Shown here: positions 58,483-64,000 of the stretch, in pieces | How positions within the stretch are numbered: position 1 is the stretch's first letter | Layout: each line of letters opens with the position of its first letter | NCBI GenBank assembly: GCA_021401465.1 | Contig: JADDMT010000059.1 | Location: forward strand, 62,001-126,000 | Reading direction: 5' to 3' | DNA: 64,000 bases | Origin: Teratosphaeria epicoccoides | Lineage: Eukaryota > Ascomycota > Dothideomycetes > Mycosphaerellales > Teratosphaeriaceae | Notes under the pieces: model-generated | Database searches by the model: none | Told to the model about the DNA's origin: nothing | The model's input: the letters and a program-made list of their open reading frames with translations, nothing else | Made by a program: the position numbers and the translations under genes

Positions 58483-60021
58483 AGCTGATCAGACACCGTA
58501 AATATGGCGTAGCACAGATGAGTTCGATGCGGTTGATGTTCAGGGACAGAATTGAAAGCTTAGGAGCGGATTACGAAGTTGAGGGTAGCTTGGTGTTCAT
58601 GCAAGCTCTCCACACGCATGGAGCAATGCATGTGGGGGCAGCCGCAGCTGCTGCATGGTGGGAATGCGCTTGTATGCTGTGGACAAGCAACTGCAGTTCA
58701 TCCTATCAGCGATCCATGACGCAGTACACCTGGTGTGGTTATGCATTTACAGCTGGTGTAGGCGAGCAGTTGGGAGAATGTACAAAGTGCACGTAGGCAG
58801 CGAGCGGGGTATTGGTGTCCTTTCCTGAGTTGCGGGCGAAGAGAGATTTTCTCAGTCATCGTGATCATGACTGCCCGGTGCGTAGATGATCAACTTCCAA
58901 GATTGGTATCGTATTTCATGGCCAGTGCATGCCTAAGCACCGTAGATAGTCTGGGCACTTGACCTCGGCCCGGTCGACTCCATCATCTGACACAAAGCAT
59001 CCTCCTTCTGGTGGTCCATATGCAGAGAGCAGGCTCTTGTCGTTCCACTATGGGCTACACTCGCCGCCGTGGGAAGGCTGTTATGTGGTGACGACGAATT
59101 GGACATGGATCAACATCGATGGGGGTCTATGCTGATTTTTACGCCTGCGTCTTTTCTAGGACGCTGCCCAGCGTGAGTAGTCCGTTCAGCCGTCTGCGCT
59201 CAGGCTCGCCAGCACACACTGATACGACGGCTAAAGCAGTATAGCTTCTGGATTCTCAGCGTCCGGTCCTGCAGAGCAAATATATACAGTCAGCCGGCGA
59301 GGATAGCATCCCAATTGGCGTATAAAGCCAGGTCGTTTAGCCGTAATGTGCATCTAGAGTTCTCTATGCCCAGGCGAGCCGGCTGATACTTGCTGGTCAG
59401 CCGGCCCGCACGCATTGACATGGTTAATTGAGCCGTGTCGCCGACCATCTGGCGCGTCTTCAGATTGATCGAAGCCTTGCTGCTACTCTCGAAGGCTCCA
59501 GGATCGGGTTGAGGCTCACATCAGAGTGACCTTTGCGGTATTGAGCGAAGGTAAAAGGCAGATTCTGGAGGTCATTGCAAAAAACGACGGCTAGCGCGAG
59601 AGGTCCGGGACAATACCAAGCCCGGATGCAGTAATAATTTCTCGCGAAGACCGTCATGATTGCTGACCTCCTTATTCCAGTGGCAGGCTTCGGCGAAGCG
59701 ATTATACTCAGCTGATGGAGTTCCGGTTGTTTGTTATCACCTGAATCGGTGAGCTCTTTCGGTCATCCCGATCGCACCTTTATGCTTCGGCGGCATTGCA
59801 CATTGCGCGCGAGAAATCCACACAAGAGTGCAGTTGTGTTTCAAGCGGGCTTCCCATTCCCGTTTCGAAGCTTGGCCAGCAAGATTTATGGCATGTTTGA
59901 TTGGTTTGTGTCGGCAAAGACATCTCATGTCTTCAACTCAAGACCCCTTTAATTTTGCTTTGGCAAGACTAATGCGAGACGAACGCCTGTGTTTCTTGGA
60001 GAGTACTTCGCGACAGCCTCC
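58483..60021. other. Long accessory intergenic region
   Basis: About 1.5 kb with no supported gene. An imperfect inverted pair lies at about 59289-59300 and 59368-59380 around AGCCGGC, with a third AGCCGGC near 59398. Nothing else is recognised. Confidence 0.4.
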
Positions 60022-61104
60022 TCACTCCTGCTCATCCTCCCTCTCCGCTGCAACCGCCCCTTCAACACTCTCCGTCATCTCCGTCCCTGCATCCACCTCC
60101 CGCCTTCTCCCAAAGATCTCTTCTCCCAACTGATCAAGAAACTCGTCCGCCTTCCTCTTCCCCCTCCTCGCCTGCACCTCCCTCCTCCTCTCCTCAATCA
60201 GCCTCTTCCTCTCTCTCAACTTCTCCTCCCTCTCCTTCCTCTTTCGCTCCGTTCCCAACCTCTCCACCTCCAGTCCCTCCATCTGCTTTTGCCTCTCGTC
60301 CGCGTCCTCAGAAAACTGATAAAACGCCGTCCCTTTCGTCCGAATTTCGCGCGAACCATCGAAATGCTGCTCTGGCGGCGGCGTCAACGACTTATCCCGC
60401 TTCTTGGCCAGTGCCTCCATCTGCGCAGCAACCGGCTCGTCGGGGTTGAAAGCGCGCGACTGAATCGTGTCGCCATAGATTATGTTGGCGGGTGCGGAAG
60501 GGCGCGCGGTGAAGCGATCGCTTCGAACTTCCAGCTGTCCTCGCTTGACACGCTCGGCTTTTGCGGCTTCGGCTGCGGTGCCTTGTCGTGCTCGACCAAA
60601 CTCATCGGTATATTCGACTAGTGGCTGTGGTCCAGTATCGTCATCGAGGTCGTCTTCGTCGTCTTGCTCGGAGTCCTCATCTTTGCCCTGTCTCTCAGCC
60701 CACTTGCGGTCAAAGTCAACCGCGTATCGCTCATCTGCGTCTTCGACATCTCCACGCTTCATCGCCGCATACAATCGCGCCTTCTCTTCCATCTTCCGCT
60801 TGCTGCGCCCCCATAATCTGCTGTCCAGTGCCTCGCCTTTTGTTGTATGTTTCTGCTCAAACGCATGGGATTCTTCGAGGTCTCGTTTCGCCCGCTTGTG
60901 CAGGTTACGGTTGTGGGTGGCGAAGATGTCTTCCTTCTTGGCGCCATGTCGCGAGCTCTTGGGTTGCTTCGAGGGCGCGGTATTAATCAGCGAGCTCAGT
61001 TGGGAGGTGAAGGAGAGGGTGGTGGATGACGAGATCTCCTTGTCGCCGGCGAGCTTGTGTTGTTTCCGGATGCCGTAGAGTCCATCGTCCTTGGGTTGAG
61101 GCAT
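60022..61104 (-). CDS. CCDC174 family nuclear protein
   Basis: A single-exon gene of 360 residues, very rich in charged amino acids. It resembles the CCDC174 family, nuclear proteins associated with the exon-junction/splicing machinery in animals. Matching blocks are HTTKGEALDSRLWGRSKRKM, EEKARLYAAMKRGDVEDADE and RYAVDFDRKW in the first half, and PLVEYTDEFGRARQGTAAEA in the middle, the conserved short motif of the family. The later part contains TKGTAFYQFSEDADERQKQM and a long coiled-coil helix rich in Arg/Glu/Lys (RERKRLIEERRREVQARRGK). A strongly acidic run lies near 148-165. No membrane segment or signal. ATG 61104 (MPQPKDDGLYGIRKQHKLAG) gives the expected N-terminus. It is divergent from homoserine dehydrogenase with about 200 bases between starts. 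Confidence 0.8.
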   Translation of the reverse strand: MPQPKDDGLYGIRKQHKLAGDKEISSSTTLSFTSQLSSLINTAPSKQPKSSRHGAKKEDIFATHNRNLHKRAKRDLEESHAFEQKHTTKGEALDSRLWGRSKRKMEEKARLYAAMKRGDVEDADERYAVDFDRKWAERQGKDEDSEQDDEDDLDDDTGPQPLVEYTDEFGRARQGTAAEAAKAERVKRGQLEVRSDRFTARPSAPANIIYGDTIQSRAFNPDEPVAAQMEALAKKRDKSLTPPPEQHFDGSREIRTKGTAFYQFSEDADERQKQMEGLEVERLGTERKRKEREEKLRERKRLIEERRREVQARRGKRKADEFLDQLGEEIFGRRREVDAGTEMTESVEGAVAAEREDEQE

Positions 61105-61305
61105 CGCACTGTACGGAGAAGAGGATAGCAAATGACGAGAAGGGCAAGTCAATCGTACAGGTAGTTTCACATGTCAAAAGCTCCTACCACTATGCAGAAA
61201 CAAGCCGCCCTAATGCTCCTCAATGCCCCGCATCACCAATCTGAATGGCATTTTTCTACAACACATTCATCGCCAGCTTCTACACGATACAACACCTCCC
61301 CCACC
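61105..61305. promoter_or_regulatory. Shared divergent promoter, CCDC174 / homoserine dehydrogenase
   Basis: 201 bases separate the two start codons. An in-frame ATG at 61171 could extend homoserine dehydrogenase by 45 residues, but the extension is not like the family. No specific site is assigned. Confidence 0.5.
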
Positions 61306-62430
61306 ATGTCAAAGCCTCACTGCATCTACCTCGCCATCATCGGCGTTGGCGGCGTCGGCAAAGCTTTCCTCACCCAACTCCACCACCTCCAAACGCGCCT
61401 CGAAAATCAAAACCCTCCAATCGCATTGAATCTCATCCTCGTCCGACGAAGCACCACCCAAATCTTCTCCGAGTCCTTCCAACCCCTCAACATCGCCACC
61501 GTCCTCGAGCAACTCCAGCAGTCCAAGCAACCTCTCCTCCCGTTCACAGAACTAATAGACTACCTGCACACTGCACCTGGCAAAGTCGTCCTCGTCGACA
61601 ACACCAGTGATCCCACATTAGCCGGCTCGTACCCCATGATTCTACGAAAGGGAATCTCGATCGTCACGCCTAACAAGAAAGCCTTCTCTGACACCTACAG
61701 CCTCTGGTCCGACATCTTCTCCGCCGCAGCCAATGGCACCGGCTCCCCGAGGAACGGCCACATCTTCCACGAATCCACAGTCGGCGCCGGCCTCCCCGTC
61801 ATCGGCACCCTGAAAGAGCTAGTCGAAACCGGCGACGAAGTCACGAAAATCGAAGGCGTCTTCTCAGGCACCATGTCCTTCCTCTTCAACTCCTTCCAAC
61901 CCCTCGGCGGCGGCGGAGGGAAGTTCAGCGCGGAGGTGAAGAAAGCGAAGGAGTTGGGATTCACGGAGCCGGATCCGCGAGATGACTTGAATGGGTTGGA
62001 CGTGGCGAGGAAACTCACGATTCTGGCGAGGCTGATCGGATTAAGGGTGGAGAGTCCAACGTCTTTCCCTGTACAGTCGCTTATACCGAAAGAGCTGGCA
62101 GCTGTTGGCTCGGGAGAGGAGTTCTTGGAGAAGCTGCCGCAGTTTGATGGGCAGATGGAGGAGTTGAAGGAAAATGCGGCGAAGGAAGGCAAGGTTGTGA
62201 GATTTGTGGGGAGTATTGATGTGCGGAAGAAGCATGTCAAGGTTGGGTTGGAGAATTTCGATGCGAGTCACCCGATCGCAGCGTTGAAGGGGAGTGATAA
62301 TATTATAAACTTTTATACGAAGAGGTATGGAAGCAATCCGCTCATCATTCAGGGCGCGGGTGCCGGTGGGGAGGTGACGGCGATGGGTGTCACGGGAGAC
62401 TTGCTAAAGGTGGTGAGGCTGTTGCAGTGA
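61306..62430 (+). CDS. HOM6: Homoserine dehydrogenase
   Basis: A single-exon gene of 374 residues, close to yeast Hom6 (359). It reduces aspartate semialdehyde to homoserine with NAD(P)H, on the path to threonine, methionine and isoleucine; it belongs in the cytosol. The N-terminal Rossmann motif is IYLAIIGVGGVGKAFLTQLH (Gly13-x-Gly-Gly-x-Gly18). Next come VLVDNTSDPTLAGSYPMILR and ISIVTPNKKAFSDTYSLWSD. The active-site region reads HIFHESTVGAGLPVIGTLKE, EGVFSGTMSFLFNSF, GFTEPDPRDDLNGLDVARKL and TILARLIGL. The C-terminus PLIIQGAGAGGEVTAMGVTG completes the cofactor site. ATG 61306 is chosen over 61171 because it starts directly before the Rossmann strand. Confidence 0.97.
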   Translation: MSKPHCIYLAIIGVGGVGKAFLTQLHHLQTRLENQNPPIALNLILVRRSTTQIFSESFQPLNIATVLEQLQQSKQPLLPFTELIDYLHTAPGKVVLVDNTSDPTLAGSYPMILRKGISIVTPNKKAFSDTYSLWSDIFSAAANGTGSPRNGHIFHESTVGAGLPVIGTLKELVETGDEVTKIEGVFSGTMSFLFNSFQPLGGGGGKFSAEVKKAKELGFTEPDPRDDLNGLDVARKLTILARLIGLRVESPTSFPVQSLIPKELAAVGSGEEFLEKLPQFDGQMEELKENAAKEGKVVRFVGSIDVRKKHVKVGLENFDASHPIAALKGSDNIINFYTKRYGSNPLIIQGAGAGGEVTAMGVTGDLLKVVRLLQ

Positions 62431-63256
62431 GGTACCAGAAGTGTTGTAGCATAGTCCGAGCATTGAACTCGACGCTGCCGCACAGCAGCCGTACATGCAT
62501 CATTCCGCCTTTCGATGCTATCACTCTTCAGACGACGGTCAGATGGTCTCTTCAGCCCGTTTTGAAAATAATCAAGCAAGGTGACCGACTAATTGACGCA
62601 CACGGTCATTGTTCGACTCATGTCTCCTCGATTATCAATGTCGATCTACCGAGACTGTGGTGCATCAGTCAGTCCGTCAGTCAGGCCTCTCAGTCAAAGG
62701 CAGCTGGGTTGCTTGTTCAGATAATTGCGCCTTCCTCTCTCGACGTCGTCAAATCGGCTCTCCCTCTCTGTACTTATGCTCGTCAGACTCGTACATTCCC
62801 AAAGTAAATGCGGGATCCGCGCGCCCTCGGCCTCAGATCCTGGTCATGGTTCAGCATGGCCGATATGTGCTCACTGGTCTTCCCTCGTTTTGCAACCGGA
62901 GGAACACCGTCATCGGGCAAGGCTCACATTAGCCTTGAAATACGCGGCAGCTGGCGTGGTCAGCACAAGTGATAGGGCTTCGATGCAATGAAACCTGGCC
63001 TGCGGTTCAATTGGAGTTTCAGTGGCGCAATAGCTTCATGTTGTGTGCGAGAGATCTGTTCGACATTACAGCCTCATGGGTAGTGCCATGGTCTGGCTCA
63101 TATGTGAAGTGGAATCAAGCACAATTGGTCCCCGAGTGTGCCATCCTCGGCCCAATATAGAGCGATAGCTATTGAGATAATGCATGGCGGAGGATACGTG
63201 TGGAGCCTCAAAAGCCCAATGCTGCCGGCTATCTTAGAAAGTAAGCCTGGTCTCAA
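62431..63256. other. Intergenic, no supported gene
   Basis: Open frames are short and random-looking on both strands. Contains the 3' region of homoserine dehydrogenase. Confidence 0.4.
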
Positions 63257-63562
63257 TCACATGCCCGTGGAATGTGGTTTCGAAGCTATGTCCGCTGCAG
63301 TTGCTCTGACCTCAATAATGAAGGCTTCACGAGCCGAGACGGGCGAAAGATGGCGAATGGAAGGGACGATGGATGAGGTCGCGCGGGTAAACAGTGAAGG
63401 TCCCTGCCAAAAGTGGTCGCTGCCGGCCTCCGTAATTATGACAGAAGTCTCGTCCATTGTCGCAAATGCTTCAAAATGCTGGCCGGTTGGCTGAGGGGCG
63501 GCGAGAAAGAAGTTCCATCGTTCCAATGCATTTTCAATGTCCTTCTCTAACTGGGACATCAT
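63257..63562 (-). CDS. Unrecognised 101-residue open frame, possibly a fragment
   Basis: It starts with a good ATG (MMSQLEKDIENALERWNFFL). It continues with protein-like sequence, ETSVIITEAGSDHFWQGPSL and FTRATSSIVPSIRHLSPVSA, then stops at TGA after KPHSTGM. The frame stays open beyond the TGA for about 50 hydrophobic-rich codons (LRPGLLSKIAGSIGLL). The stop may therefore be another TGG-to-TGA change in a longer gene. I do not recognise the family; in the context of relics elsewhere in the window, a fragment is plausible. Confidence 0.35.
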   Translation of the reverse strand: MMSQLEKDIENALERWNFFLAAPQPTGQHFEAFATMDETSVIITEAGSDHFWQGPSLFTRATSSIVPSIRHLSPVSAREAFIIEVRATAADIASKPHSTGM

Positions 63563-64000
63563 GCGACGAGACGTGTATGGTGGCTATGTTTAAGACCATA
63601 AGTTGTTGCGATGCAGGTGGGAAGTTCAGCCTTTCTGAGCAGACTAGCGTGCTGAGCTGAACGCAGCCAGCTTCCGTGAACGTGGGCAAAGCACTGCCCG
63701 CTCACCTCGCTCTCTCTGTTTCCTCACTGCGTTCCTCCACGCAAACCCATCTCAGTTGTTTGAGGAACGGCCCATACCAAGTGTTCGACAAGGTCAGTAT
63801 AAGCCGACCGTCGTGTCACCAACCTCAACGACAACATTGCGAAGACGCGCATACACATTCACCCAATCTCCTCGCGACGACTCTGACGCGATTGCCTGTT
63901 GTTGTGGTTCGCGTCAAAAGCCGCATCACGACCTCGCGCGCCCACTCATCGCAGCTGTCGCCATTGAACGAATTTATCGACTGACGGTCGCCTGCACAGA
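63563..64000. other. Window edge, no supported gene
   Basis: A plus-strand frame (63676-63984) is Ser/His-rich with no recognisable motif. I see no convincing coding signal before the window ends. Confidence 0.35.

Noticed and set aside
58518..58796. 92-codon plus-strand frame with several Trp and Cys
   Set aside because: Considered as a small secreted protein, but it has no signal peptide and no regular cysteine spacing.
59280..59410. Inverted AGCCGGC pair as a possible miniature transposon
   Set aside because: Repeats are too short and imperfect, no target-site duplication is visible, and a third copy breaks the symmetry.
1..64000. CRISPR arrays, bacterial operons, plasmid or phage features
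   Set aside because: None seen; spliced eukaryotic genes throughout make these irrelevant.

Overview
The window looks like nuclear chromosome sequence of a filamentous ascomycete (Pezizomycotina, probably Dothideomycetes). The grounds are compact genes, many of them intronless, with short GT-AG introns of about 50-95 bp (one of 190 bp). The proteins are of filamentous-fungal type: a large UvsB/Mec1 kinase, a DUF3405 protein, an EF-hand MscS channel, COX16 and a fungal-type duplicated phosphofructokinase. The class-level placement is an inference. Nothing suggests plasmid, virus or bacterial origin.

Layout. 0-7.4 kb: a broken zinc-finger gene, an unrecognised Ser-rich protein, a nitrilase, and two decayed genes, one a SAM methyltransferase. 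7.8-20.4 kb: a dense housekeeping block with a GFA-domain protein, TFB5 and UTP15 (divergent), a sugar transporter, peroxisomal acyl-CoA oxidase, a TCF25/Rqc1 homologue and a DUF3405 membrane protein. 20.9-28.9 kb: an amidohydrolase that has lost its metal-binding middle, a tRNA-Leu, a Cys-rich GPI-type surface protein, a belt of gene debris, and a previously hidden 88-residue secreted protein with ten cysteines. 29.6-53 kb: a second housekeeping block with an MscS channel, ATR/Mec1 kinase, a zincin-like protein with a changed catalytic residue, phosphofructokinase, COX16, a CAX Ca2+/H+ exchanger, the ILV6 acetolactate synthase regulatory subunit and a TB2/DP1 protein. 53.4-58.5 kb: a TANGO2/NRDE protein, then another relic belt with two decayed Cys-rich genes, an alpha/beta hydrolase, a transporter tail, and a gluconokinase-like frame with two in-frame TGA codons. 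60-62.4 kb: a CCDC174 homologue and homoserine dehydrogenase. The last 1.5 kb has no recognised gene.

How the parts relate. The intact genes are not an operon or an obvious biosynthetic cluster. They serve transcription and repair (TFB5, ATR), ribosome biogenesis and quality control (UTP15, TCF25), peroxisomal beta-oxidation, glycolysis, respiratory assembly, ion homeostasis and amino-acid synthesis (ILV6, HOM6). The most interesting signal is the alternation of intact housekeeping blocks with belts of mutated accessory genes. Within those belts sits a small Cys-rich secreted family with one intact copy (28527-28863, minus) and two apparently decayed relatives (about 54550-55266).

All splice sites and family calls were read by eye from the sequence. 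No database search, codon statistic or RIP index was computed.
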